Positions 38,257 to 48,008 are shown, counted from the stretch's first letter. The stretch is DNA of 58,183 nt from Thermoplasmata archaeon (GCA_021817605.1 JAKAUN010000016.1:1-58183); one strand, 5' to 3'. Numbers and translations are program-made. Notes: a model not told the origin generated them from the sequence alone.

Positions 38257-39374
38257 GGCGAGGCCGCCGGCGCCCGCGCGGCGAGCGACTCCATCACGAC
38301 CGGGAACGCCCGGCCGAACCGCTCGATGTCCGAGGGCGCGTTGGAGAACGACACGCGGAAGAAGCGGCGGCCGTGCGTCGGCGACAGATAGTTGCCCGCC
38401 CGGACGAACACGCCGTGGCGGAGGAGCAGCTCCTCCTGCACCGCCTCGGGAGCCACCCCGGTGGGAGCGATGTCGACGATGGTCATGTTCGCCCGCGAAG
38501 GGGCCGCGGGGGTCGTCGCGCCGTCGACCCCGCGGACGATCTCCTCGACCCGGTGGCCGTTCTCGCGGGTCTGGCGGACGACCTTTCCGATCCACGAGGG
38601 CTTCGTGCGGAGTGCCGCCTTCGCCGCGACCTGGGCGAGGATGTTGATGCCGAGGTCGTTGGTGTTGTAGCGGGCGATCCGCTTCGTGAGCTCGGGACTC
38701 GCGAGGAAGCCGCCGAGACGCAAGCCGGCGAGCCCGCAGTTCTTGGAGACCGACCAGACGGTGATCGTCTCCTCGGGGGCGAACTCGGCGGCGAGGGCAT
38801 GGCCGTCGGAGAAGTCGCGGTAGGTCACGTCGTTGAGGAGGAGCAGCTTGGCATCGTGGGCGATCTCCGCGATGGCCCGGACCTCGTCGCGGGGATATCC
38901 CGAGCCGACCGGGTTGAGCGGGTCGATGAGCAGGAGCATCCGGGTCTTCGGCCCGATCGCCTCCTGGATCCGCTCGGCGGTGAGGCGCCAGGGCGGGCGG
39001 TAGACGTCCAAGCAGCGGACCGTGGCGCCGGTGAGCTCCACGAACCGGTGGATGATGAGGTAGCTCGGGTCGGAAGCGAGGACCTCGTCCCCGGAGGCAA
39101 GGAGCGCGCGGGTGATCATGTAGAGCGATTCGGTGCCTCCCCCGGTCAGGAAAGGAAGGTTCGCGCCGAGGCCGAGATCGGCTCGGGCGAGCTCGAGCAG
39201 TTCGGGGTCCCCCGAGGCGAGGGGGTAGCCCTCGTAGAGGCGTCGGCGGACCGCCTCGTCGACCGCCTCCCGGACGATCTCGGGAGGGACAAGGTGGTTG
39301 GTGTTCTGGGAGAGCCAGGCGACCTGGTCGTGGTGGGCGTGCGCGTAGCGGAAGGCGTCGAACGGCTCGGCCAC
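38253..39374 (-). CDS. PLP-dependent aminotransferase (class I/II, HisC-like)
   Basis: 373 aa. Fold type I features: LTGGGTESLYMITRALL (phosphate cup), DPLNPVGSGYPRDEV, NDVTYRDF (Asp/Tyr contacting PLP), the Schiff-base Lys in VWSVSKNCGLAGLRLGG and the substrate Arg in FFRVSFSN. Similarity of the SxNTNxL start and overall motif order is to histidinol-phosphate/aromatic aminotransferases. The real amino donor is unknown. A GTTAAG element about 25 nt before the ATG, overlapping the menG-like stop, suggests its own promoter. Confidence 0.87.
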   Translation of the reverse strand: MAEPFDAFRYAHAHHDQVAWLSQNTNHLVPPEIVREAVDEAVRRRLYEGYPLASGDPELLELARADLGLGANLPFLTGGGTESLYMITRALLASGDEVLASDPSYLIIHRFVELTGATVRCLDVYRPPWRLTAERIQEAIGPKTRMLLLIDPLNPVGSGYPRDEVRAIAEIAHDAKLLLLNDVTYRDFSDGHALAAEFAPEETITVWSVSKNCGLAGLRLGGFLASPELTKRIARYNTNDLGINILAQVAAKAALRTKPSWIGKVVRQTRENGHRVEEIVRGVDGATTPAAPSRANMTIVDIAPTGVAPEAVQEELLLRHGVFVRAGNYLSPTHGRRFFRVSFSNAPSDIERFGRAFPVVMESLAARAPAASP

Positions 39375-39398
39375 GGGAGCGGAGGGCTCGGGACGGGC

Positions 39399-40190
39399 TT
39401 AACGGCTTTCCTCGGAGGGCGCGCCGGCCTCCGCAAGATAGACCGTGACGACCCCGAGCGACTGGGTCCGCGCCGTGTGGCGGGAGAACCCCGCCTCGCC
39501 GTGCATCGCGAGCAGGCGGGGCCGGTCGGGGAGGCCGCGCAGCGACTCGGGCAGGTAGCGGTACGGTCCTTCGCTGCCGAACGCCCTTCCGAGGAGCGGG
39601 ACGACGTGGTCGAAGTGCGCGTGGAAGACCGCGCGGATGGGCGCCGCGGAGGGCTCGCCGACCTCGAGCGAGAGGAGGACCCCGCCCGGACGCAGGACCC
39701 TTCGCATCTCGGCCAGCCCGGCAGGGAGGGAGCTCAGGTTGCGAAGCACGAAGGCGTTGGTCACCAGGTCGAAGGAGCGGTCGGCGAAGGGCAGCCTGAG
39801 GGCGCTCGCGCGTCCGAACTGCAGGCGCTCGCCGCCGGCGCCCCCGGGGGCCGCGCCCCGCGCCCGACGGACCATCTCGAGGGTGAGGTCGGTCGCGACC
39901 ACTCGGGCGGACGGATAGTGCGTAGCAACCGCGCGGGCGAACTCGCCGGTGCCGCACCCCACGTCCAGCGCCCGCACGATGGGCACCCGGCGGAACCTGT
40001 CGAGCTCCCAGAGGGAGCGCGCCCGCCAGAGAAAGTCCTGGCCGAACGTCGCGAGGTGGTTGAACCTCTCGTAGTGGCGGGCGATGAACGTGAACATCGT
40101 GCGCACTTCCCGCTCGAAGCTCGCGGTCGAGCGGTCCGGGTACGGCGAGCCGTCCGGGGCGGTCCGGGCAGGGGGGAGCCGCTGCGCCAC
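39399..40190 (-). CDS. UbiE/MenG-type quinone methyltransferase
   Basis: 263 aa from a GTG placed about 25 nt after a TATA-like GTTAAG. Residues about 30-260: FTFIARHYERFNHLATFGQD, then ALDVGCGTGEFARAVATHY (motif I), PFADRSFDLVTNAFVLRNL and RRVLRPGGVLLSLEVGEP. The YxxFNxLxxFGxDxxWR opening is the UbiE hallmark. It would methylate demethylmenaquinone. Together with the UbiD/UbiA pair at 18-20.5 kb it supports menaquinone production, though other methyl acceptors are possible. Confidence 0.87.
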   Translation of the reverse strand: MAQRLPPARTAPDGSPYPDRSTASFEREVRTMFTFIARHYERFNHLATFGQDFLWRARSLWELDRFRRVPIVRALDVGCGTGEFARAVATHYPSARVVATDLTLEMVRRARGAAPGGAGGERLQFGRASALRLPFADRSFDLVTNAFVLRNLSSLPAGLAEMRRVLRPGGVLLSLEVGEPSAAPIRAVFHAHFDHVVPLLGRAFGSEGPYRYLPESLRGLPDRPRLLAMHGEAGFSRHTARTQSLGVVTVYLAEAGAPSEESR

Positions 40191-40213
40191 GGTCGGGCGA
40201 GGCCGGACGGGAC

Positions 40214-42658
40214 TTAACGGGCCGCCGCCGCGCTCCCGTCCCCGCGGCCGAGGGCGTGCTCGAGGTTGGCGATCTCGGGGAGGAGCTCGGCACGGAGCTC
40301 GGCGACCCCGCTCGCCCTCGCCTCGGCGAGGAGCTCTCGTGCCCGCGCCGGGTCGCGCGAGCGCAGCGCGAGGCGGGCGCGGCGCACCAGGAGCTCGGCG
40401 AGCTCGCCCTTCGTGCCCATCCGACGCGCGCTCTCCTGCGACTCGGCGTAGCGGCGATCGGCGTCGGCAAGATGCCCCTCCTTCTCGGCGATGAGGCCCC
40501 GGATCATCTCGACCTGCTGCTGGGCGAGGTGGTCGCCGGTCGGGCGGAGGGTGCGGTCGGCTCGGTCGATGAGCTCGCTCGCGGCCGAGGTGTGGCCGAG
40601 CTCGGCCTGCCATTGCGAGAGGTTGAGCAGGCAGTAGCCGATCCAGATCGGCGAGCGCGAGCGCTCGGCGGCCTCGAGCGCGAGGCCGATGTCGTGGAGG
40701 GCCTCCTCGGTGCGGCCGACGCGGTGGAGCAGCACGGCGCGGTTCATCCGCACGCGGGCGACCGCGCTCGGGTCGTCCAGCTGGGCGAAGAGGGCCGCCG
40801 CCTGCGCGTAGAGCGCGAGGGTCGGCACCACGTACTTGGCCCCGCGGGGAAGCAGCGTGTTCGCCACGTCGACCAGCGCGTGGCCCCTCTCGTGCGGGTT
40901 CCCTGCCTTCTCGGCGATCGCGAGCGCGGCGCGCTGGTGCTTCTCGGCCCGGGTGAGGTCGGAGAGCCGCCAGTAGAGCGTTCCCAGGGCCCTCTGGGCG
41001 GCGAAGATGTCGCGGGGCATACCGGAGGACCGGTCGAGGAGCTCGGCCGCCTCGAGGGCGAACGGTTCGGCCTCCCGGTAGGCCGAGCGCTCGATCCGTG
41101 TCCAGGCGAGCGCGAGGAGGGCGCGGCCGAGGTCGACCTCCGAGCCTTTCTGCTCCCGAGCGGAGGTCACTGCCTCGTGGAGGGTCTCCTCGGCGGCGGG
41201 AAGGTCCCCGATCTCGTTGAGAAGACGGCCGATCTCCGTCAGCAGCCGGATCTCGACACGAAGGTCCCGTGGCTCCTGCCGACGGGCCGCTCCGAGCGCC
41301 CGACGCACCAGCGTGAGCGCCGTCTCGGAGGCGAAGGTCCGGGCGGCCTCGTCCGCCGCCCGCAGGTTGTACTCCACCGCCTTGGCCTCGTCGTGCCCGA
41401 GGTAGAAGTGCCGGGCGAGCTCGAAGTCGCTGGTGTCCGCACGGCTCTCGAGGGCGGCGGCGACCTTGCGGTGGAGGATCGCCCGACGGGTCTCGGTGAG
41501 CCCGGAGTAGATCGTCGCCCAGATCCCCTCGGAGACGAACTCGTAGATCTCCGCGCCGCGCTCCCGCAGGATGCCGTCACGCACGAGGCGGTCGACCGAC
41601 TCGCCCACGGCCTCCTCGGTCAGGCCGGTCGCCGTCTGGAGCTTAACGAAGCTGAACTCCCGCCCGAAGACGCTGGCGTAGGTGACGACCCGTCGGTCCG
41701 CCCCCTCGAGCGAGCGCGTGCGCTCAAGGACGGCGCTGAGCACGTCGCCGACGGGCGCGCGGGAGCTCTCCCGTCCGAGCCCGCTCCCCGCCACCCTCCG
41801 CACGAGAAGCTCGATGCCGAGGGGGTTCCCTTCGGACTCGGTCTGCCAGCGCACCACGTCATCCGGGTCCGGGGTGGCTCCGGCCATCAGCCAGGCGGCG
41901 AACTCCCCGACCTCGGCGACGCTCAGGGGACGGAGCTCGACCTGACGGAAGAGCCCCTCGGCGGAAAGCTCCCTCACGGCTCGGGGACCGGCCCGCTCGG
42001 GAAGAGCGTCGGACTCCGCGGTCGCCACGACCACGAGCCGTCGCCCGCGTCCCTCCCGCGCGAGGGCCATGACCATCTCGAGCGAGAGGGCATCGGCCAG
42101 GTGGAGGTCGTCCACGAGGACGGCGATCGGTCGCGCCTCGGCCCGCGTGAGGAAGTGGTCGACGAACCGTCTCCTCAGGTCGTCCCGCGCCGCTCCAAGC
42201 CCTTCGATCTGGCTGCGGCCTGCCGGGGAGAGGAGGCTCTCGAGCCCCTCGGGGACGAGGCCGCGGGGAGCTTCGCGCGCCTCCGAGCGCGCCCCGAGGC
42301 TCTCCGGGGGAAAGAGGGCGGGGAAGCCTATCGGGAGCACGCCGACGACGTGGGGGTAGCTCTCCTCCTCGAGCGGCTCGATGGATGCGGAAAGAAGCTC
42401 GCGGGCAAGCGAGAACGGCGGAGCGATCTCCTCGGGCAGCCCCCGAGCCCTGACCGTCCGGAATCCGCGTGCCCTTGCTTCCTCCCCGACCGCCCGGAGG
42501 GTCTCGCTCTTTCCTATTCCCTCGGGCCCGAGAAGGAGGATTCCTCGGGCCAAGGTCGACTCGACCTCGTCGAAGGCGTGCCCGACCTCTCGCAGTGCCT
42601 CGGCCCGGCCAAAGAGCGGGCGGGACTCGTCCGATCCGAGTCGTCCTGCCGCGGTCAC
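40214..42658 (-). CDS. STAND-type NTPase with winged-helix and TPR repeats
   Basis: 814 aa. N-terminal NTPase: Walker A GPEGIGKS (44-51), Walker B-like VLVDDLHLAD (about 181-189), and an LRPL sensor. A winged-helix region follows (VTYASVFGREFSFVKLQ... LVRDGILRERG). The C-terminal half, from about residue 420, is built of TPR-like helix pairs (RALLALAWTRIERSAYREAE, ADEAARTFASETALTLVRRA). This is the architecture of STAND switch proteins (COG3899/MalT-like) in signalling or defence. No DNA-binding or effector domain is seen. Preceded on the same strand, 30 nt away, by a paralogue lacking the NTPase. Confidence 0.85.
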   Translation of the reverse strand: MTAAGRLGSDESRPLFGRAEALREVGHAFDEVESTLARGILLLGPEGIGKSETLRAVGEEARARGFRTVRARGLPEEIAPPFSLARELLSASIEPLEEESYPHVVGVLPIGFPALFPPESLGARSEAREAPRGLVPEGLESLLSPAGRSQIEGLGAARDDLRRRFVDHFLTRAEARPIAVLVDDLHLADALSLEMVMALAREGRGRRLVVVATAESDALPERAGPRAVRELSAEGLFRQVELRPLSVAEVGEFAAWLMAGATPDPDDVVRWQTESEGNPLGIELLVRRVAGSGLGRESSRAPVGDVLSAVLERTRSLEGADRRVVTYASVFGREFSFVKLQTATGLTEEAVGESVDRLVRDGILRERGAEIYEFVSEGIWATIYSGLTETRRAILHRKVAAALESRADTSDFELARHFYLGHDEAKAVEYNLRAADEAARTFASETALTLVRRALGAARRQEPRDLRVEIRLLTEIGRLLNEIGDLPAAEETLHEAVTSAREQKGSEVDLGRALLALAWTRIERSAYREAEPFALEAAELLDRSSGMPRDIFAAQRALGTLYWRLSDLTRAEKHQRAALAIAEKAGNPHERGHALVDVANTLLPRGAKYVVPTLALYAQAAALFAQLDDPSAVARVRMNRAVLLHRVGRTEEALHDIGLALEAAERSRSPIWIGYCLLNLSQWQAELGHTSAASELIDRADRTLRPTGDHLAQQQVEMIRGLIAEKEGHLADADRRYAESQESARRMGTKGELAELLVRRARLALRSRDPARARELLAEARASGVAELRAELLPEIANLEHALGRGDGSAAAAR

Positions 42659-42688
42659 GCTACCTCCGCTCCCCGACGAACGAGCGCC

Positions 42689-44296
42689 TCACGCGAGGGG
42701 CCGCTCCCTGCCCACGGGGAGATCGGGGGGGCTCCTGCGGGAAGCCTCGGTGGCTGCCGTGAGGCCCAACTGGCGCTCGAGAAAGGCGATCGCCGGAGCG
42801 AGCCGGGGCGAGAGCTCGGCGACGCCGAGCTCCAGCGCGCGGGAGAGCGCCGTGCGCGCCTCCTCGAACTCGCGGGTCTTGAACTTGAGATGGGCTAGAC
42901 AGTACTGCCCCTCGGCTTCCTCGGCGGTCAGGTGGTAGCGCTGGGCGATATCGATCGCCCGGGCGTAGGCGGCTGCCGCGTCGTCCCACTGGCCCCGACG
43001 CTCTGCGATCCTCCCCGCATTCTTCGCGGCGAGGTCGAGGCCCAGGTGGTCGGCAAGGCGTCCGAGGATGCGCCCGGCCTGGACGTTGTCGCGTTCGGCC
43101 TCCTCGAGCTGGCCGACGGCGAGCCGAAGCTCGACGCCGGAGAGGAGGCAACGCCCCGCTCCCCGGGAATCGTGGCCTCGCTCGGCGACCTCCCTGGCGC
43201 GGTCGAGAAGCTCGAGGCCCTCGAGCGGCCGGGACTCCCCCACGATCGTCCCCAGGTTGTGGAGCGCCCGGGCAAGCTCGACCCAGTCACGGCTCGTGCG
43301 CAGGCGATCGACGGCGCGCTCGTACCACTCGATCGCGATCGGGCGCACCTCCTCCCCGAGAAGGGCGAAGGCGTTGCCGATCTCTATCGAGAGCCGGCCA
43401 AGCACGCGCCCGTCGGCGTCGGCCGGCAGGGCATCGAGCGCCCGCATGCCGTGCTCGAGCGCGTCGCGGTAGCGGCCCTCCTGGAAGGCGACGCGGCCAA
43501 GGAGACGGTAGGACTGCGAGGCCCCGACGCGGTCGCGGACCTCCTCGAAGATCCCGAGCGCCTGCATCGCCCCGTCGGTGGCGGCCTGATCGTCGAGGTT
43601 CTCCCGGGCGACCTCCGCCCGGGCCAGGAGCAGGCGCGCGCGGACCTGCGGGACGTCCCGTTCGAGATGGTCGAGCGCGAGGGCGTAGTAGCGGTCGGCG
43701 GTACGGTACTGCCCGGTCGCGTAGGAGAGGTCGCCGAGCTCCTCGGCGACCTCCGCCCGCTCCCGCCGGTGGTCGCCGTCCAGGGCGGGGAGGTCGAAGA
43801 GCGCCCGCTCGAGGAACGGGATCGCGGCCGAGGGTTCGTCCCGCTCGCGGGCGAGCTTCGCCGCCCTGCGGTTGTAGACGTAGGACTTCGAGGGGACCTT
43901 GCCGAGGAAGTAGTGGCGGCCGAGCTCGGCGGCCAGCGACGAGGAGGGCTCACAGCGGCCTCGTTCGAGGACCTCGGCTATCTTGCGGTGAAGGAGCCGG
44001 TGACGGCTCTCGGTCATCGACCGATAGACCGAGGCGCGCAACTCCTCCTGGACGAAGCAGAAGGCCCCGCCGCCGGGTTTTTCCGTGAGGAACCCCCGAC
44101 GCACCAGCTCCTCGAGCTCCTCGGCAAGCAGCTCTTCCTCGACGCCCATGGCGTCACGTAGTAGCTCGAAGGGAAACTCCGGTCCGATGGCGCTCGCGTA
44201 GGCGAGGATGCGTCTCTGGCCTGCGGAAAGAACGGCGAGGTCCGGCCCTACCGGAGACGCGCCGGCGCTCCCCCCGTCGTCCGGTCGGGCCCCCAT
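42689..44296 (-). CDS. NTPase-less paralogue of the STAND protein (winged helix plus TPR)
   Basis: 535 aa from the ATG at 44296, about 24-30 nt after a TATA-like ATTAAG; the longer frame up to 44431 would precede the promoter. Residues about 20-130, with LSAGQRRILAYASAIGPEFP and RHRLLHRKIAEVLERG, align with the same region of the STAND neighbour (RRVVTYASVFGREFSF, RRAILHRKVAAALESR). The remainder is TPR-like repeats. The P-loop domain is absent. The two probably arose by duplication and may form a mixed complex, with this one acting as adaptor or regulator. Confidence 0.82.
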   Translation of the reverse strand: MGARPDDGGSAGASPVGPDLAVLSAGQRRILAYASAIGPEFPFELLRDAMGVEEELLAEELEELVRRGFLTEKPGGGAFCFVQEELRASVYRSMTESRHRLLHRKIAEVLERGRCEPSSSLAAELGRHYFLGKVPSKSYVYNRRAAKLARERDEPSAAIPFLERALFDLPALDGDHRRERAEVAEELGDLSYATGQYRTADRYYALALDHLERDVPQVRARLLLARAEVARENLDDQAATDGAMQALGIFEEVRDRVGASQSYRLLGRVAFQEGRYRDALEHGMRALDALPADADGRVLGRLSIEIGNAFALLGEEVRPIAIEWYERAVDRLRTSRDWVELARALHNLGTIVGESRPLEGLELLDRAREVAERGHDSRGAGRCLLSGVELRLAVGQLEEAERDNVQAGRILGRLADHLGLDLAAKNAGRIAERRGQWDDAAAAYARAIDIAQRYHLTAEEAEGQYCLAHLKFKTREFEEARTALSRALELGVAELSPRLAPAIAFLERQLGLTAATEASRRSPPDLPVGRERPLA

Positions 44297-44466
44297 CCCA
44301 TCCCTCCTATCTCGCGAGCCGGGCTTAATGAACCTTCGTTCCCGGCCGGAGCCGGGCGCGGGGGCTGCGAGGAGGGCCGACTCCTCCCGCCGATCCCCGG
44401 GCCCGTTGCCCCTCGCTCGGTCACGACGCAAGGGTTAAGTCGGCCACCCCGGCTCGGGCGTCCGTC

Positions 44467-44724
44467 ATGGCCGCAGCTGCGCCCCCCGTCGCTGCCGAAG
44501 CGCGCCGGCTGAGGGAGCTGCCCCTCGCCCGGAAGGTCACGTTCTGGTCGTTCGCGACCCTGGTCGTCCTCGGAGTCTCCTTCTATCTGTGGTGGGGCCT
44601 TTCCCACGACGTCTGGATCGACAACGGCGTCTACGCCGTGACGATCACCCTATTGCTCTTCGGCCTCGCGGGGATGTGGCTGGTCCTTCCGAACCCGCCC
44701 GCCCCCGGCTCGCCCAACCCGTAG
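44467..44724 (+). CDS. Small membrane protein with two spans
   Basis: 85 aa. Two hydrophobic stretches are visible: VTFWSFATLVVLGVSFYLWW and YAVTITLLLFGLAGMWLVL, with a short outside loop (GLSHDVWIDNG). A GGTTAAG element 28-34 nt upstream fits a leaderless start. Divergent from the STAND/TPR genes and convergent with proS. Function unknown; DUF-type small membrane proteins like this are common in archaea. Confidence 0.68.
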   Translation: MAAAAPPVAAEARRLRELPLARKVTFWSFATLVVLGVSFYLWWGLSHDVWIDNGVYAVTITLLLFGLAGMWLVLPNPPAPGSPNP

Positions 44725-44757
44725 GGCGGTCCGGTCCTCTCTTCCGGGGGAACGGCC

Positions 44758-46185
44758 CTACAACGGTCGGGCGGCGACCGCCCACCGCACCCCGTCCGTC
44801 CTTCCGCAGGCAATGCACGCCTTCGGCGCCTCGGTCGGGGCGACCGTGTCGGCCTCGGGGGTACCGAGCAGGGCGCCGTCGATCGCCTTCTCGACCTCGT
44901 GGCCGCAGCTCTCGACGCCGCACCAGCCGATCCATCGGGCCGTCTCCGAGCCGACGAGCTCGCCGAGGGCGGCCGCCGGCACGATCGCCTCGCGGAACCG
45001 CTCCTCGGCCCGACGGGTAAGTTCCTGGTCGAAGGCGGCGAGCAGGCGGCCGACCGCCGCCTCCAGCTCGACGAGGGCGATCCTCTCCTTGCGCCCGAGC
45101 CGATCGGCTGCGGTGGCCGTCGCCGCCTCCGCCTCCCGTCGCCCGATCTCGAGCCGGAGCGGAACTCCCGAGAGCTCCCAGCGGTAGTACTTCGCCCCGG
45201 GCCGCTCGTCGGAGCCGTCCAGGAAGACCCTGCGGCCGACGGCCTTCAGCCGTTCGCTGACCTCGCGGCTCGCGCGCTCGACCGCGTCCTCCGCGCCCGC
45301 GGTCGGGATCGGGACGACGACGACCTCGTAGGGGGCGATCTGGCTCGGGAAGACCGCCCCTTTCTGGTCGCCGTGCACGGCGACGATCGCTCCCAGGAGC
45401 CTCTCGGAGAGGCCGAAGGTCGTCTGGTGCACGTGACGACGCGAGCCGTCGGCGGCCTCGTACTCGATCCCGTAGGGACCCGAGAAGTTCTCCCGGTAGT
45501 GGTGGACGCTGCCGATCTGGAGCGTGCGGCTCCCCCCGACGGGGATGTCGAAGGCGATCGAGTAGTACGCGCCGGCGAACTTGTCCCACTCCGGACGGCG
45601 GAGCGAGAGGTACGGAAGGCAGAACGCCACGGCCATGCGACCAAAGGCCCCCAGGTTGGAGCGGACCCGCTCGGTCGCCGCCGGCTCGTCGACCTGGCAG
45701 GTGTGCTCCTCGAAGAAGTGGATCTCGCGCACCCGGACGAACGGCCGCGTCGTCTTGGTCTCGTAGCGGAACGTGTTGACGATCTGGTAGACGTTGAGCG
45801 GGAGGTCCTTGTGGGAGCGGACCCACAGGGCGAAGACCGGGTACATCGCCGTCTCGCTGGTCGGCCGCAGCACGAGCGGCACATCCAGTTCGGAGAGTCC
45901 CCCGCGGGTCACCCAGTAGACCTGGGCGTCGAACCCGGCGATGTGCTCCTTCTCCTTCGCGAACTCGTTGGCGGCGATGAGGGCCGGGAACTCGACCGCC
46001 TCCGAGCCGGTGGCCTCGATCTCCCGGACAAGCACGCGGTCGAGGTTGCGTCGGGCCTTGAGGCCGTAGGGGGGCCAGACGTTCATCCCCTTGACGCCGT
46101 AGCGCTTGTCGGAGAGGTTCGCGGCCTCGACCACGGCGAGGTACCAGTCGATGAACGCGTCCCTCTTGTTCGGTAGGTCGGCCAT
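44758..46185 (-). CDS. proS: Prolyl-tRNA synthetase (archaeal/eukaryal type)
   Basis: 475 aa from the ATG at 46185, about 25 nt after a TATA-like GATATAC. The class IIa core has LRPTSETAMYPVFALWVRSH, LPLNVYQIVNTFRYETKTTR (motif 2) and HQTTFGLSERLLGAIVAVHG (motif 3), then an anticodon-binding domain (APYEVVVVPIP). The C-terminal zinc domain with CGVESCGHEVE and CIACGRTDG is typical of the archaeal type. Charges tRNA-Pro. Confidence 0.95.
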   Translation of the reverse strand: MADLPNKRDAFIDWYLAVVEAANLSDKRYGVKGMNVWPPYGLKARRNLDRVLVREIEATGSEAVEFPALIAANEFAKEKEHIAGFDAQVYWVTRGGLSELDVPLVLRPTSETAMYPVFALWVRSHKDLPLNVYQIVNTFRYETKTTRPFVRVREIHFFEEHTCQVDEPAATERVRSNLGAFGRMAVAFCLPYLSLRRPEWDKFAGAYYSIAFDIPVGGSRTLQIGSVHHYRENFSGPYGIEYEAADGSRRHVHQTTFGLSERLLGAIVAVHGDQKGAVFPSQIAPYEVVVVPIPTAGAEDAVERASREVSERLKAVGRRVFLDGSDERPGAKYYRWELSGVPLRLEIGRREAEAATATAADRLGRKERIALVELEAAVGRLLAAFDQELTRRAEERFREAIVPAAALGELVGSETARWIGWCGVESCGHEVEKAIDGALLGTPEADTVAPTEAPKACIACGRTDGVRWAVAARPL

Positions 46186-46298
46186 GCCGAGCGGCGGAGG
46201 GAGTGCCGGGGGTATATCGGTGGTCCCCCGGGAGGTCGGCCGTCGGCAGGCGTTCACCTAGGGTCTTAAGCCACGAGGCCGCTCTAGCTCGTAGGCCG

Positions 46299-47387
46299 AT
46301 GCGGCTGGTGGTCTGCGTCGACCGGGACGACGACCTGGGCCGGAAGGCCGAGGTCACCGGACCCATCGTTGGCCGGGAGAAGGTGGTCGACGCCGCCGTC
46401 CGCCTCGCGATCGTCGACCCGGAGGATTCGGACGCCAACGCCCTCTTTGCTGCCGTGAGCCTCTTAGACGAGCTCAAGGCCGCGGGGGAGACCAGCGAGG
46501 TCTGCGTCCTCACCGGCGCGGCCAAGGTCGGCATCGCCTCCGACCGGCGGGTCGCCGAGCAGTTCGACCGGGTCCTCGAACAGGTCCGGGCGAGCTCGGC
46601 CTATCTGGTGAGCGACGGGGCGGAGGACGAGTACCTGTTCCCCATCCTCTCCTCGCGCGTCCGCATCGACGGGGTCCGTCGGGTCTTCGTGCGGCAGAGC
46701 CCGAGCCTCGAGGGGACCTACTACACCCTCGTGCGGGCGCTCAAGGACCCGAAGCTGCGGGCGAAGACGATCCTCCCCTTCGCCTTCGTCCTGCTCATCC
46801 TGGGCTTCGCGGCGGCGAGCGGGCTGCTCCTCTGGGGCGTGATCGGGCTCTCCATCCTCCTCGGCATCTACCTCATCTTCTGGACGTTCGACATCGACGA
46901 GGCGATCATCGACGCGATACGGACCGCCAGCGCCGACACCCGTCAGGGGTCGGTGGCGTTCGGCTTCGGGCTCTTCGCCATCGCCCTCGTCGGCGTGGGC
47001 TTCCTCACCGGCTACAACCTCTGGGTCGCCTCCCCGGGCTCGTCGCTGCTCGACCGCGCTCTGCTCTTCCTTCAGGCCAGCCTCATCTGGTGGGTCGCCG
47101 GAGCCGGGGTCTGGGAGACCGGCCACGCGCTGCGCCGCCGCTTCGCCCGCGGGAGGTTCCCGCGTTCCTACCTGGTCGCCACCACCTCGCTCGGGGGGAT
47201 CGGCCTCATGAGCTACGGGCTCGTCTTCCTCGTCCAGTTCCTCGAGGGGCTTCTCTCCCCGCCGGCGATCCCGCTCCTCGCGGGCCTCATCGTCTCGGGC
47301 CTCGGGCTTGTGATCGGCGCCGGGATGATCCAGCAGTACTTCCGGTCCGTCGCGCAGCAGGCGGTTACGCCGACGACCCCCGGGTAG
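46299..47387 (+). CDS. DUF373 family membrane protein
   Basis: 362 aa. The soluble N-terminal third begins MRLVVCVDRDDDLGRKAEV and contains DPEDSDANALFAAVSLLDEL and VSDGAEDEYLFPILSSR, all DUF373 hallmarks. The C-terminal two thirds have six to seven membrane spans. The family is nearly universal in archaea and uncharacterised; a nucleotide- or metal-binding role for the DRDDD segment has been guessed but is not shown here. Its end overlaps the opposite phosphoribosyltransferase gene by 23 nt. Confidence 0.9.
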   Translation: MRLVVCVDRDDDLGRKAEVTGPIVGREKVVDAAVRLAIVDPEDSDANALFAAVSLLDELKAAGETSEVCVLTGAAKVGIASDRRVAEQFDRVLEQVRASSAYLVSDGAEDEYLFPILSSRVRIDGVRRVFVRQSPSLEGTYYTLVRALKDPKLRAKTILPFAFVLLILGFAAASGLLLWGVIGLSILLGIYLIFWTFDIDEAIIDAIRTASADTRQGSVAFGFGLFAIALVGVGFLTGYNLWVASPGSSLLDRALLFLQASLIWWVAGAGVWETGHALRRRFARGRFPRSYLVATTSLGGIGLMSYGLVFLVQFLEGLLSPPAIPLLAGLIVSGLGLVIGAGMIQQYFRSVAQQAVTPTTPG

Positions 47388-47985
47388 CCGGAAGCACCCG
47401 AGCGAGGTCCTCTGCCGGCACGACGAGGCCGCAGCGCTCCTTGAGGGTCCTCCTCACGGCCTCCGGCCCCTCCGCGACCTCGGCCGCCCGGGCAGCGAGC
47501 GAGGCGAGGTCCTCCCAGTAGTTCCAGGGGAAGACGACCCAGACCCACGCGTCGCGCGAGATCTCCTCGGCGAAGTAGGTCGGGACGAACTTCGAGTGGC
47601 CGATGTGCAGGAACGCCGCGGTCTCGAGGCGGGACGGCTCCGCAGCTCGGATGTGCTCGGCGGCGAGCTCGAGGCTCTCGCCGGTGTCGGTGAGGTCGTC
47701 GACGAGCAGAACGGTCTCCGAGGCGACCGACCCGGAGAGCCCCTCGCTCAGCACGGCGCGGCCGTCGCGCGTGGCGGTCACTCCCCAGTGCTGGGCACGC
47801 AGCGAGACGATCCGACGCACCCCGAGGCGGTCGGAGAGGAGGCGCGCCGGCACCCAGCCTCCCCGGGTGAGGCCGACCAGCGTCGAGGGGACCCTGCCGG
47901 CGGCCCGGACCTTCTCGGCGATGGTGTCGGCCCAGCGCTCGACCTCGGGCCAGCCGGCCCGTCGGCACCTCGGCAGGTCGACCAT
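47365..47985 (-). CDS. Purine phosphoribosyltransferase-like protein
   Basis: 206 aa. The PRPP-binding motif VLLVDDLTDTGESLELA is clear, preceded by LVGLTRGGWVPARLL, and a VFPWNYWED segment that resembles archaeal xanthine/hypoxanthine phosphoribosyltransferases. It would join a purine base to PRPP for salvage. The base is not predictable. It follows gdhA by 23 nt on the same strand and is probably part of the same transcript. Confidence 0.9.
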   Translation of the reverse strand: MVDLPRCRRAGWPEVERWADTIAEKVRAAGRVPSTLVGLTRGGWVPARLLSDRLGVRRIVSLRAQHWGVTATRDGRAVLSEGLSGSVASETVLLVDDLTDTGESLELAAEHIRAAEPSRLETAAFLHIGHSKFVPTYFAEEISRDAWVWVVFPWNYWEDLASLAARAAEVAEGPEAVRRTLKERCGLVVPAEDLARVLPATRGSSA

Positions 47986-48008
47986 CGCCCCCGTCGACGC
48001 TCGAAGGC

